From positions 38,790,844 through 38,854,843 of the forward strand of contig OZ038384.1 of the NCBI GenBank assembly GCA_964036045.1: a DNA stretch of 64,000 nucleotides, in the 5' to 3' direction. A model generated the notes under the pieces. That model was not told the origin of the DNA. It saw only the letters and a list, made by a program, of their open reading frames with translations, and did no database searches. How positions within the stretch are numbered: the stretch's first letter is position 1; each line of letters opens with the position of its first letter. The position numbers were made by a program, and so were the translations under genes. The stretch is from Eutreptiella sp. 'Long Island Sound 2002' (lineage: Eukaryota > Euglenozoa > Euglenophyceae > Eutreptiales > Eutreptiaceae). Shown here in pieces: positions 43,013 through 55,921 of this stretch.

Positions 43013-45404
43013 GGACGAAACGCACAAGAATTGGAAGTTATTGGACATACATGTGTTGGCAATTTCTTGCATTTGTTGGCAGTTTTTTGCATGTGAATGT
43101 CGCATGAAACAAGGAGCATGGTACCTCCGCCCTTGAGGTGGTAGGGGTGACCTTCTTGTTTCAGGTACATGCTAGGTTGATGAAATCATTGAATACAAGC
43201 GAAATTCCTAGGGTGCATATATTCTTAAAATTTTTGGAGTTTTTGTAGCCTGCATATTTTTCCAATCATATTCTTCCTGGAGCAGTGGCACTGTACCCAA
43301 CTGCACTGGTGGCGCCTGCTGAATCCGGAGGAATCATGCAATATAGATTTGTCCCACGGGAACGAAAATTTTAAAAACAAAAGGGCTGCTGGGCGAAGTC
43401 GGCACCACTACAAACATTACGAACACACAGCTGACATGTCGGCGACCAATGGATGGCTCGGAGACCGGTCGAACAAGCAAACATGTCCCATTGGTTGGCT
43501 CATGGTAACAAATCAGCACCATTGGGACATGACACTTAGGGGAGGGCCGTAAAGTGTGGGAGCCATAACTAAGTCTTAGTGGTGAGTTTTGGGAGAAATG
43601 TTGTTCTGTTTGAAAGCTCTTTTTATGACCAACACGACAACCAACATCCGTTATGAGCCAAAACACGGCCACATAGGTGTTTTGTCTTGGAGGGGTAGAA
43701 AAAAAGACACTTTTGCGAACAGTGTTTACAAGTGAACCACCAAAGTATCACTAAGGTAGAAGAGTCATATCTTGGGTGTAATGGTGAGTTTTAGGTTGGT
43801 TCCTTTTGTATTTGAAAGCCCTTTCCTTCCTGAACAAAGTGTGAAACGTAAAGCTGTGTTAGGGCAGCTAGACATTACCTTCTAGTGGTTGGTGGTTGTG
43901 TAGGTGGCTGTTCTTGAGGTAGTGTATGGCAGCGGAAAAGTGCGCCAAAAGTGGGCAAGAGTGTCGCCAAAGTGTGGTGTCAACTCTCGACTACCTTCAA
44001 GGCACTTCCGTTCTTTTATGGTCAAGGTCAAGGGACTACAAACGTCACAAAAAGTACCCTTGAAGCTCAACCCCAGGCCCAAAACGGCACGGGTGGCCAC
44101 GATGACGACACAAAATGACCTCACTACGGCAACCCAAAACCACTCAACAAGAAGGGAAACCGGACACTACAGCACTCAAAATGACCAGGTTCGACCCCAA
44201 AGTTAGTTCCCTTCACAAGAAAAGTGGTGTGGGAACTTTCTTTGGCAAGCATTCCGCAATTCGACTTGGGAATGCCATGTCCCATCAAGGTGGAATGGCC
44301 GCAGGAATGCTCAAATGCTACAAGCAAACACAAACAATAAAGACAAAGAACGGCTGTTGAACAAGTTTAAACTGGAGATGAAGACCCAAAAACCACTGCA
44401 CCTGGTGATCATACACCTAAGAACACCATCGTAACACCCCATTACTCTCCTTGTCACTAGAAAATGGCCGAAGAGCCTAAATGAGCAATGCTAACACACC
44501 TAACTTGCATGACAAAGATTGTTTTCGCTGTAAACCCCCCCGTCCCAAAAAAACAACGAACAAAGGCTAAGAACAGTGCTAGGACCCTTTACCACTTGCT
44601 AGACCTACTTCATAAGGCTCTAAAGCAACAAACTTCACTGAAAAACAAAACAGTGGTACAAAGTTGTTGAACAGGAAGTTTTGACACTCAGTCTCATTTG
44701 CTGAGGTAAGCACCAAGAACAGCACTCTGGAATAGCCAAAGGTTTGGGCAACAATCAACTACCTGGAATCGATTTGACGTAAATCTAAACAGTGCACCGG
44801 ATGCACCAACAATTGAAAAACACGTTCCCAGCTCCTCGCCTTTCAATCTGCCAAAAATTTCGAGAACCTTGCAAAACTCCAGAGCCCTGGCGCAAGTCTC
44901 ATTTGCCGAGGTTCTTTCTATTATTTTCAGACTTGTCGTCGTATAAAGGCGCGGGCCTGGCGGCGGCGCGCGTGTGCGCATCTCAGAAGGAATTTATGCT
45001 ACAAGGGAGGATTTTTTCTTTTGATTGCACGAACGGATGCGCATTTTTGAGGCGCATCAAGCGGCGTGCAGTACGGTTGCATTTTCGCAGATTTTGGCTC
45101 TTCACTTGGCGACGCGGGCGCTAACCGCCTGTAATTACTGCGCCAGAACCACTTGTTAACGCTATGTGTCGATGTTATCGGGGGCGCCAGCGCCGGCGCT
45201 GCACGGCACGACACATGTGTCAGTTAATTTCTGGAAATCCTCTGAAGTTTCCTCGATGTACCAGTACTGGCTTAGAGCGAACTCCCTGCCGGCATTGCAT
45301 CACTGGTGCAATACCCCCCTGTCCGGTGCACCCATTGCTTTTCGGAGGTACTCATGTCTGCAAGCAGCTTCAATCTCTTCGACTGTAGCCCGTACAGTGA
45401 AGTG
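43013..45404. other. No recognisable gene
   Basis: Short frames only. GC-rich patches lie near 44950-45200, including GGCGCCAGCGCCGGCGC. I see no domain on either strand. Confidence 0.4.
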
Positions 45405-47170
45405 GTGTTGTGGTTTGACTTGAGAACTGTCTTGTTTCTCTTGTTTCTCGAAAATCCCAAAATATGACAAACCTCTTGGGCGCAGGATCTTTAGGCGGAG
45501 CACCAATACATAGACACTTCCCAAATTCGAAGACAAAAACCCTGTTCAGAGATATCGAAGTATCATACTGCACTTCGTTCACGCAACAGGCATCTCGATG
45601 CCTCAGATGTATTCACAGACTGCAGTGCGATTGCGACTGCAATTGCCACTCGCGCGCTTGCTGCGCTGCTGCTGTTCGAAACCATAACACTACCCCCCCC
45701 TGAGACCTCCAAGAGGTCTCACTCGTCTGGATGGGTGTCACACTGCCGCAACTGAACACACAGGGCCCAGCAAAAAAGTTTTTTCCAGACCTCGACATGT
45801 GCTGGCTTCCTGAAGCATAATAGTGGTCGAAACCCACAGGCTGAGTTACACTGTATGGTATACCTGTCGTCAGCGCCTCATTCATACGCCGTGTTCGACT
45901 AATCCACGGCTGCGTCTTGGCGGAAGCTGCAGAAGACAATTTCACCAGGTACACTGCACGGGCGTTACCCACAGCAAGGCTGTTGAGCCGTCGAAATACC
46001 ATAACATTGGACACAGCCATCGAAGCTGAGTGCCCAGCAGACAAACAACCAACAGGACTATAAATCTGTCAAATCGACAAGGTATGTTAAGACAGTCGAC
46101 ACCATTAATGGCGTCCTGACTGTCAAATCACCCATTACGTGGCATCCAGACTGTCGAGTCAGCAGTCCGTGCCCCACTCGAATGTGGACGAGCGATCCGG
46201 CTGGAGTCGACATGCTTCGTGCACTTCCTTCAGCGTCTCGACGCTGGCCATGAACTTGAAGGTGTCATGACCCGTGCTGTGTTTTACGACTTGGGAACTC
46301 TCTTGTACTCTTGTTCCTCTGGTTTCTCGAAAATCCAAAATGCCAAATAGACAAACCTCTGCGCACGATCTTTAAACGGGGCACCAATACATAGACACCT
46401 CACAAATTCGAAGACAAAAACCCTGTGCAGAGATTGAAGTATCATACAGCACTTCATCCACGCAACTGGCATTCGATGCTTCTTATGTATTCACAGACTG
46501 CAGTGCGATTGCGACTGCGACTCGCCCGCTCGCTGCGCTGCTGCTGTTCAAAGCCATAACACTACCCCCCCCTTGAGACCTCGAAGAAGTCTCATTCCTG
46601 TGGGTGGGCGTCACATGGTCGAACCCGAAGGACAGGCACAGAAAAAGGTTTTTTGGACCTCGACATGTGCTGGCTACTGAAGAAGAAAGGTGGGTGAAAC
46701 CCACACACTGAGGTACAGTACATGGTATACCTGTCGTCAGCACCCGATTGTAAGCCATTTTCGACCCTGCCACGGCGGTGTCTTGGCGGAAGCTGCAGAA
46801 GACAACTTCGCCAGGCACACTGCACGGGCGCTACGCACATCAAGGCTGTGGGCCCGTCGAAGTACCATAACATTGGGCGGAGCCATCGAAGCTGAGTGCC
46901 CAGCAGACAAACAACCAACAGGCCTATACGTCTGTCAATTCGACAGGACATGTTGAGGCAGTCGACACCATTAATGGCGTCCCGGCTGCCAAATCAGCCA
47001 TTACTTGGCATCCAGACTGAGGAATCAGCCATTACCTGGCGTTCCGCCTGTTGCCTTAGCAGTCCGTACCCGACTCGAATGTGGATGAGCGATCCACATG
47101 GAGTCGACATACTTCGTGCACTTCCTTCAGCGTCTCGACGCCAGCCATGAACTTGAAGGTGTCATGACCC
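45405..47170 (-). repeat. Tandem duplication of E3 LTR plus 3' end
   Basis: Two units of about 870 bp (about 45405-46274 and 46275-47170) are collinear with roughly 15 percent divergence by eye. Each has an LTR-like part (about 45405-45689 and 46275-46561). On the minus strand each LTR begins TGTTATGG directly after a polypurine run (GGGGGGGTAG). Each then has about 600 bp of internal 3' sequence. The second copy adjoins the E3 coding region; the first is an extra copy of the 3' end. Confidence 0.75.
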
Positions 47171-47193
47171 GTGTAGTGTCGACGAATGTCGAT

Positions 47194-50135
47194 TTAGAGG
47201 ACACGCTTCTGAATCAGGATACCAGATCGATGATTGAGCAATCGAAGGTTGGGCTCACCAGGCTGGCCGTCGACGGGGCACTTGTACTGGAATACGAAGA
47301 CATGTTCACGGGCAAGCGCTCGAAATTGTCCCGGTCCCAATGTTTGTGACTTGGTCGAATAGAAATCCCAAAGATTCGACAGCTTCCAAACGTCTTCGTT
47401 CCACAAATCCGTTTGATTGGTGGCTTCGAAGGAGAACAGGTCATGTCGACTGGTGGACCATCGATAGGTTTGCTTTGAACCAGCACCAACAGCCATGCTG
47501 TGGTAGAACTGACCAGTTCGCGTATCGACGCGCCACCACGGTGTGCCAGCAATCCAAACTCTCCGAACAACGATGATGGCGCTGACGTCATCGACTGCAG
47601 GGCCGAGGGCATATCGGTCAATGACCTCAAGCATGTCGGTTCGAGAGCTTTCTTCTTGGAGTCGACCAAGGTGTTGATGCACATACTGGCCATCGGCGAG
47701 AGCACTCTACAGAGCGAAACGAACCGCTTCTGCAGTCACGAGGTTTGAAGCTGTGTCGACAACGACCGCTTCGACGACCTGGTCTCAGCAGCTGACCTTG
47801 TGTCGATGGGCAGCCTTGAAGTCTTCATGGATCGGCGTGAGGTACCTGAAGAACGGGAAATCGAAGTGGTGCCAGTAGACGTTCGAATCCACCCGCAAAA
47901 ACCGGTAGTCTACAGGGGCCGGGTGGAACGGGTCACTCGCAGGCGAGTCGCTGGACTCGAGCTCCTCCCGTTCATCGGCGTAGACATCCCTGCGGAATCG
48001 GACCGCTCGACGCCAACTTCGTCCATCTTCGTATCCGCCTTCGAAGGGGGACATGAGGTATTTCGAGGTACCCATGCGTCGAACCAAATCAGCGGCTTCC
48101 ACGAAAGGAAAGAGGTTGACGTACTCCTCACTAATCGAGTGAAGGCGAGCAACTCGTCGAATTTCCTTATCGAATTCGTGGTATCCGATTTGTCCAGGTC
48201 CAGTCTGGTAAATCGTCGCCAGCTGGACAGGGTCGATGGGGGCACCTGGTGCGACCGGGTTGTACACATAGGGTCCGGTCGATTCTCCGCGTCGATAGTA
48301 CTCCTGGTGTTGGACCACAAGGTGTCATGTTCGATGTGGAGCGCACCCATATCGTTTGTACCCAAGTCGAGTGGTACCGTGTAGGCCTTGCAGTTGGTGT
48401 CGTCGAAGAAGCAAATCGACCTTGTGCACGAGAAAGGGGGCTCGGTCTTCAAACAGCCAGTTGTTCGTCTGGCAGACCTTCTGGAGGTCTCCAATGAGTC
48501 CAAGGATCGAAACGGCAACGGGTGCAACTCGTTGCATCTTGTCGACTGTCCAGAGGGGTCAGTACCTGAAGATTAGGTCGATCCCTTCGGCAACGTGCAT
48601 CAGGTCATCGATTCCTGAGATCCTTCGAAGCATGCCGTTGAGGCGCGCAATTGGATTAGGCAGGTCATGCTCGGAGAGATTGTTCCTGAATCCCTAGTCG
48701 AGCTCTTCGTAGCAGTGCCTCCAGTCCACAAGGGTCTTTCGAAAGTTCTGGCAAGCCACTTCCATCTTTGTATACCACTGGTAGCTCGGCTTGCCAGCGC
48801 CATTCCCATGCTCATTGAAAGATGTGTCAGGCGCGCTTCGCATCGTATCGTAGGGAAACGGCGCGGTTCGACCCCAGCTGTCGATATTGATGGTTTTGCT
48901 CAATTTGGTGATAGCGGCATTCGTGTACGTCACAACTGCGGCATGGCGTTCGCTCAGGAATAGGTGGCCTCCTCGTTGACCAGCCATGGCACTCGACGCA
49001 ATGGTGGGCACCGATGGTTGGAGCTTGGTGTACTCCGTCGCAAGTGGATCTTCTTTGTGCGTCCCAAATCGGTAGGGTGGCCTCATTCCGAACGTGCCCA
49101 GGTGGCGGAGTTGTTTGATGGTCTCGACTTCATGGTTGTATTGTTGCATATTATATGGCTGCCACAGCGCTTCTGGTTTCAGCACAGTATCGTAACCGGG
49201 CGGTGGCATCGACCAACTCTGTGTGGCGTACGCATAGTCCTCGCCGTCGGACCAGGCATCGGGTAGATCTCTGTAGTCTTCATCGTTTTCATTGTCGAAG
49301 TAGGAGTCGGACTGGTTCGTTCGAATGGTAGCTTGCGTTCTCGGGGCATTCGACTGCCAGGATTGGCTTACCCAGTCGTTTGGGGCAGCTTCATTGTTGT
49401 TGTTAGGGTTGGAGGTATTTGGCTCTCCTCCCCACGACGGTCCATTCCTGGATGGCCTCGATGTCGAGGTGATTGGCATCGATGTCCAAGAACTGTCAAT
49501 CCATCCGGACGCTGAACAGAGGGAGGGGATCAGTTGTCGTACCCCGTATAGGAAGCGAGATCTTCATCAGAATCAAACCATTCCTCATGAACCCATTCAT
49601 TCTAAGAATTGGAGTGTGTATCAGACTCTTCGAGGCCCTGTCACTGTCCTTGATAGTATTCTGCATCGCCCGGGGGCGGGGGCCCGTACAGCTTGCAAAG
49701 TTTTGGGTGCATGCGGGGTGGGGGCCCCCCTCCCTTGGTCGATTCCAGGACAGGCCAGCCGGCCAGGGCTCGCTCGAGCACTTCCGAGCCTGTGGTGGCT
49801 CCTGACATGACGACTCGCCCACTCGGTGCTACTCCTGCAAATTAATCGCGAGAAGACACACCTCCCTTGCCTCCTTTCGACGAGGGGCCTCCTTTTCCTT
49901 TCGAGCTCCCAGCGTATGCGGATTGACTGTAGTTCGGTGCGGAGAACGGATCCAGCGTTCGACTCAGTTGAGTTGGCGCTAACGCTACCGATCGACAGCG
50001 GGGAGCTGAAGTCGATGTCGCTGGGGCTTCGGCACCATCGCCATTTTCACCGGTAGTGTTGTTGATCTCCTCAACATCGATGACATTCGACGGTGATGCT
50101 CGAGAACGCAGAGGTCGAGAGAAAGTTCGGGGCAT
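47194..50135 (-). pseudogene. E3 downstream ORF, unknown protein in the env position
   Basis: On the minus strand an ATG at 50135, about 90 bp after the chromodomain stop, begins a protein of roughly 950 codons broken by several stops and frameshifts. The N-terminus is Ser/Pro/Gly-rich (MPRTFSRPLRS, then SSKGKGGPSSKGGKGG). A middle part (48694-49479) reads PPPGYDTVLKPEALW and FRKTLVDWRHCYEELD. Later parts read VQHQEYYRRGE, YEDGRSWRRAVRFRRDVYADE (48318-47785) and FWNEDVWKLSNLW-like sequence (47682-47194). I see no signal peptide or membrane segment, no zinc knuckle and no enzyme motif. Its length and composition are Gag-like, but it lies downstream of Pol, directly before the 3' LTR. Function unknown. 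Confidence 0.55.
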
Positions 50136-50227
50136 CTGGGAAGTAGTACCGTAGGCGGAGGCTCCAGTGGTCGACCCGGAACCCCGAATGAGTTTTTCGA
50201 AAAACCACGCTGCAGAAAGGAGTGAGA

Positions 50228-50527
50228 TTACTCAGGGTGGAGTCGAAGGAACTCAAGGTACACGGGATCCTCCTCTAGAGCTTTACTCGACTCCCAAGAC
50301 CATGTGTCGTCATCCCAATCACAACGGTACAGGAACGTGCGGCGCTTTTTAGATCCCACTCGGTGTCTAGCCAGGATCTTGACAAGTCGAGGGGAGTCCG
50401 CGGTTTTGACAGGTGGCATCAGCAACTTCCTCACTGGCTGGCCCTCTCGATTGATGTAGGGCTTTGTGCTGTCTCGATTGAAAACTCGCAACCCATTGAA
50501 GGGGGCAGGGATGTCCAGTTTAACATT
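50228..50527 (-). pseudogene. E3 chromodomain
   Basis: In phase with the E3 integrase after a TAG at 50528-50530. The chromodomain core reads PRLVKILARHRVG, FLYRCDWDDDTWSWES and ends with YLEFLRLHPE. The WDDDTWSWES segment replaces the usual W-x-x-W-EP motif. It would target integration. The frame ends at TGA 50228-50230. Confidence 0.75.
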
Positions 50528-51786
50528 CTAGCCCTTGTTCAGTACCCCGAGAACCTTGTAAGGGCCGCACCAGACAACATCGAGTTTCCCTTGATGTCGA
50601 TATTCCGGCACCAACACCCACCGTTGTTCTCCCACTTCAGGCACTCGAACGTGTCGGTCCATTTGTAGGACTACAGGCATTTGGTGTCGACGTTCCTCGG
50701 CAAGCATTGCACGCGTAGAATCGAAGGTACGCTCAGCTCGTTGCGTGTAATCATTTCCGGTCAAAGGCTCATGTGCATGGGAAGCCATTCGGGGAAAATC
50801 CAATGGAAAATTGGGTGTACGTCCCTCATCAATCTCGATTGGGGATAGCCGAAGGCTATTGGACGTCAGGTTGTTAAACTGAATCTCGGCGAACAAAAGG
50901 TCGACGTCCCACTCTTTGTTAGCAAAGATGCCGTGTGTACGCAAGCGCTGGAGGATCGACTGGTTGCTGCGCTCTGCTAGGCCATTGCCTCGAGGACGGT
51001 TGGCTACTGTTTGGTGCATCTTGATCTTGAAAAGCTGAGCCAACTCGTTCCACGCTCCGGACTCGAACAACGTGTCCCAATCTGAAACAATTTGTCGAGG
51101 GCATCCTTTAAGTCGAATTACTTCACGCAGGAACACATAGATAAGGTCGTCAGCTGTCATATCTTTCCGGCAGGGGATGAACATTCCACGCTTGGAGAAT
51201 CCGTCAACCACAGTCATGATGGCGTCATGGCCCCTAGTGGTCGGCGGCAATCCTGAAACCCAATCGATGGACACACTATGCCGTTTGGTGTCAGGCACCG
51301 GTAATGGTCTGGGCACTCTGGCGGTGTCGACACGCCGTGACCTAGCCGCTTGACACACATCGCAACTTAAGATGTACCGCTCGACGTAATGTCGGAGATG
51401 TGAACAAACGTGGTCGCGCTTGATCAGTGCCATGGTTCGAAGTACACCCGAATGGCCATAGAGCTCCGACTCGTGATACATAGCCACAATCGAGGTCACG
51501 AGCGTTCGAGGGAGAAGCACACGCTTGCCCATCGTCAACAAATGGAAGAATTTGCCATCATCGAAGGACAACTTGGCATCGCGGATTTGGTGTCGTGCCG
51601 CAGGGCTTCGAACCGCGACTTCGTGAATATGTCTCGTATGTGGGTCTTCTCGATAGGCAGAGAGACTTCTGCCTTACACCCTAGCACAAAGCAAAAATTC
51701 AGGCTCAAACTTGCTGATGAAAGTCCACCATTGATTGTAGGTCCATGGCATAAAAGGCTAACCAAATGACCCGAAAATATGCACAT
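50528..51786 (-). pseudogene. E3 integrase
   Basis: The main frame runs 51571 to 50528. The HHCC finger reads YHESELYGHSG and CDVCQAARSRR. The core Asp residues are in SIDWVSGLP (about 51275) and IVSDWDTLFESG (about 51085), and the Glu is in GNGLAERSNQ (about 50970). A GPY/F module follows (WVLVPEYRHQGKLDVVWCGPYKVLG). The start of the integrase N-terminal region is in another frame at about 51690-51560 (IRDIFTKSRFEALRHDTKS), so one frameshift lies near 51560. RT and RNase H, expected to the right, are missing: the element is truncated at about 51690-51790. The ORF style resembles integrases of fungal-type Ty3/gypsy elements. Confidence 0.85.
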
Positions 51787-52371
51787 GTCTCCTGAGTATC
51801 AAATACATGAAAAAGATATGTTTCTGTGGTTTCTGCGCCTTCTACTATCACCATAATTCAGTTCTGACCTTTATCTCTTGAACTGCCCACTCAGTAAGAC
51901 TGGCCACCATGGAGCCATTCATGTGCCCCATCATGACCCATCATGTCATTTCTGCATCATGATCTGATTATGTACAATCAGACCTCTGAGAATCTGCCTG
52001 TCACCATCATCTTCAGTCACTCCTCAGATTTACTGATCATCTTCACTGTTCATGCTGTGCAATGTTGGATTTGTAGCATCATGCTGTGCATTCTGGGATC
52101 TGGGTGCATCGCGTGCATTAAAGTAGGAAGTTCACAACATGGTTAACCAGAGTTCAGCTTAAAAACTGAATGCTCATTAAAATAGGCATGTTCGCAAAAC
52201 AAAACAGCCTCAGTGGGTCCATCTAACTCCCCCCCTGCAGCGCTGCAAGTTGTTTGCGTGCGTCGCAAAAAATATAACCCTTAGATGGGCTCACTACATG
52301 CATGCGCAGTATCCTTACACCCATTTCTTGCTTGTGGTCAGACCTTAGGTGTTCTGGAAGAGCGCATGTGA
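51787..52371. other. Junction between E3 and E4, no gene
   Basis: About 0.6 kb between the truncated end of E3 and the truncated start of E4. Short CATCATGACC-like words recur at 51938-51965. Nothing else is recognised. Confidence 0.4.
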
Positions 52372-52384
52372 GTGATGGACACGG

Positions 52385-54652
52385 GTGATGGACACTGAGG
52401 CCTTCGACTTTGTATTGGGGACTGACTTCTTCGTGCAGCACTCCCAGATACAATCCCTGACGCTGCAAGCGCCCTACCTCCTCTACGTGGACCACGGCAG
52501 TGGCAGAGAGTCTGTGCCACTGGAGCAGTCGGAACATACCTCGAGCTACCTGAGGCTATCGAAGGAGGAGCCCTCGAACATGATGGCGGCCTCCAAAACT
52601 GAGGACTATCAACTATTGGGCGAAGTCCTAGTCCAAGGTCTGAAGGAGTTGGGTTACTCTAGAGAAGACCTGAGTGTGGAGTTGTTCGCCAGCGACAAGC
52701 AGCATGTACTGGACCTTTACTGCAGCAAGGGGAAGAACTGCAGCTACAAATTTTACTGGCCCTCTTTCGGGATGGCCTACGGGAACCCCAGGTTCAGTGA
52801 ACACGGGAAGGTGCTGACCAAGGTGGCCTTGGAACGTTCCTGTATGGTCCTGTGTTCCCCCGATTGGGGAACCCATGGGGGCAACGAGTACTGGCGAAAC
52901 CTCCTGGACAGGCTGACTATCAGCTCTGTTCGGTTACCTGATGAGGCCATCTACGTGCCTCTGGGGCGTAAGACGCCTACTGGGAAACCCGGATGGGGGA
53001 GTATGCTGAGCGTGGTGGACGGAGGTCTTACCTCCATCCCCTGGGAAGATCTGGACCCGACTCTGGTCCAGGCTATACAACGAGAAAGCGATGGACTCGC
53101 CTTGAATGACTTGAAGGATCGCCTACGACCTCAAGATGCTATTGAGACTACACCCGGAGGAGATGAATACGTCGTGACTAACACCAGCGCTCCCAACTCT
53201 CCCTGCCATGTACCTGTTCCTGATGGAGTCTCTGAGTGTGGACTATCTGAGCTACCTAGCTTTATCCACTCAGATGACGAAACTGAGCACGACGCCTTCT
53301 TCGTGCAGACCTGTGTGGAGGAAGTGGAGGACGCCGAGTACGTTGCCCCACTGAAACCCCTACTCTCCATGAGGGTGGAAGACCCCGTGGACGAAGAGCT
53401 GGACCCTCGATCCAGGCTAAGAGAGTATGTGGATTCCAAGAGGAAGTTGGTGGCGAAAAAGCTATGCTACGCGAAGCCTACCCGCAGCTCATGGCCACTG
53501 AAGCAAGGACGTATGGGAGATCTATCTCAATTGAAGGAGGACCTCGAACAGAAGATCACCACCTGGCAAAGGGAGGTAGATCTTAAGCTCATGAAGAGCA
53601 TATGGGGCGCCCATGTGAGCACCCCAGAGGAGGACGACCTCTCGGAGGAATGTGTATGTGAACCCCCTCGAGCGTGCCTATGTTGCCATCGTCCACCAAA
53701 GATGGTTGAACAAGACCTTCTATATGCCTACCAAGGGTTGAAGAACACCACCAAGGGCGAAGAGTCGGTGGAGGATCACCTCCAAACGTCTATTACGCAG
53801 GGGGCCAGCAACTTACACTCTGACGAGGACATGGAGGACAAGATCAAGCTATTGGACCCGCGGGTGCAGAAGCTTATAAGGACCTATCTGGAGGTGTTCG
53901 GAGAACTACCCCCTCCAGCCTCATGCGACAAGTTGGTACAGATGGACCTCAAGCTGAAACCCGAGTTCGTGGGTCACAAGATCAGGAGGAGCCCCTATCC
54001 AGCTCCTAAAGAGCAGGCCGACGAGATCGAGCGACAGATACAAGAATGTATCGACGCTGGGCTAGTCCTGGAGTACAAAGACGGGGACTACCCCCTACAC
54101 TGCAGCCCCTGTTTCCTGGTGGCTAAACCTGGGTCTACAGCCAAACGGCTGGTAGTGGACTACGGAGAGCAGAACAAGAAGACGTTGAACCACTCAGGGT
54201 CCATTCCCAATATGGAGTGTACCCTGGAGAAGATAGCCTCCTGCCGCTACAAGACCAAGATGGACAAGAGGAGCGGATTATGGCAAGTGGACCTGACGCC
54301 CAACACACAGGAACTACTGGCCTTTATCACCCCTCAGGGGAGGGTGTTCAAGTGGAAGGTCATGCCGTTTGGTGTGGCCAACGCCCCCGCTCTATTCCAA
54401 GGTCTGATGAACAAGATCTTGTCCATCCTACAAAGGAGACCTAAGGTGCAGGAGCTTATATCCCGTGGGGCCCAGATGGAGGCTCACATCGACGATCTAT
54501 GCCTCGGGACCAATACCCAGGAGGATCACCTAATCCTCTTGGGTGAGTTCTTTGCGGTCTGCCAGGAGAACCACACACGACTCAAGCTGGAGAAGTGTGA
54601 GTTCATGCAGGAGACCATGCAGTACCTGGGGTTTGACGTTGGCTATGGGTGA
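52385..54652 (+). pseudogene. pol: E4 Pol: protease end, methyltransferase-like domain and RT
   Basis: The frame opens with the last strand of an aspartic protease (FDFVLGTDFF), so the beginning of the element is missing. A methyltransferase-like domain covers about residues 90-220 (52650-53045): VELFASD, AYGNPRFSEHG and CSPDWGTHGGNEYWRNLL. The motif NPRF is the closest to NPPF of the three copies. An acidic linker of about 280 residues follows. RT comes next with CFLVAKPG, LVVDYGEQNKK, QVDLTPNTQEL and the catalytic HIDD at 54485-54496. The stop at 54650-54652 is TGA in GYG-stop-WTP, where a second Trp is expected. The same phase continues to 57061 without any frameshift. Confidence 0.9.
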
Positions 54653-55921
54653 TGGACCCCAGCGGCCTCTAAGGCCAAACCCCTGATGGATGCTAAGGTA
54701 CGACACGAAGACCCCAAGAAAGGACTTCATGATGTACGCAGTTTCATTGGGGCGTGCAACTTCTATTGCCGCCATATCAAAAACTTCACCTAGCCCAGCG
54801 CCATTTTGACGGACTTGATCAAGAAGAGTACTACTTGGCGCTGGGGCCCACAAGAGCAACAAGCGTTTGACGAACTCAAAGACAAGGTGGCCAACGCTAA
54901 GTGCTTTGGCGTGCCTAAGGCACAAGGGGAGATTATCCTGGTGACCGACGCGGGCAATGTGGGCGGTGGTGGAACGTTGTTCCAATGGCAAGCACTAGAG
55001 AAGGAGGAGTTTGACTCGGCCATTTCCCAGTGGGGGACGGAAGGTCTCAACCGAGATGGAACCCTCAAGCACAGCTACCCTGACGACAAGTGGGTCCTAG
55101 TACCTCTGGGCCACTGGAACTGGAAGTGAAACCAGGCCAGGGGGAACTACTCCACCTATGAGCAGGAATTGCTCGCGGGTATGCTGCTGCTATCCTCACA
55201 AGCAGGACTGTTGGGGAGTAACCCTGTGGTCTGGCTGTGCGACGAAGAACCGGTCCGCAGTTTCCAGAAGGGCCCCCCACCTGAGAAGGCCAAGCTACGG
55301 CGCTGGTGGACCTATCTCAGTCAACTACGGCTGACGGTACACCATCTCCAGGGAGTGAAGAACGAGTGTGCAGAGTACATCAGCCGCAACAACTTCGACG
55401 CCCTGATTGGTGCCCGGTCTGAAGCGCTGGCTAAGGAGGCATTCAGCCGTATGGACGTCCACTTGGACCTCAACATGACGATGATACGCCCCCTGGATGG
55501 ACTCCAACAATCGGAGTACCTGAAGGAGTTTGGGGATATCTACAAGCGCCTGGAGAAACGCCTTGAACCCCTCCTAGTCAACCAAGATCAGTGGAAGAGG
55601 GACAAGAGCTACCTCTGGCACGAGAACCGCATCGTGGTGCCTAGTGACAGAGTCCCAGCGCTGCTGAAGTGGACCCATGAGTCCAGCAGTCACGTGGGTG
55701 CTGACCGTACCCTGAGGCTGTTCAAGCAGTGGTTCCACACTACGTGGACTGACGACCAATTCTGGAAAACCCTCCAGCCTATCGTGGACAAGTGCCCGTG
55801 CAGGTCCTGCAAACCAGGGGATATCAGGGACAGAGGTCTCTACTCGACCCTGCCCATCCCTCACTGTGCTAACAGTGTTCTATACGTGGACTACACAGAG
55901 ATGCCGAAGTTCGGGGGCTAG
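54653..55921 (+). pseudogene. E4 Pol: connection, RNase H and integrase zinc finger
   Basis: Same phase as above. RT thumb and connection read VRSFIGACNFYCRHI. RNase H has VTDAGNVGGGG (Gly for the usual Ser), a Glu in STYEQELLAG, an Asp in WLCDEEPV and AEYISRNNFD at the end. The long insertion between the first and second motifs (EFDSAISQWG and PLGHWNW) is unusual. The integrase HHCC finger reads HESSSHVGAD and CPCRSCK, followed by the first core Asp in LYVDYTEMP. Stops are at 54791 (TAG), 55127 (TGA) and 55919 (TAG), all in phase. Confidence 0.85.
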
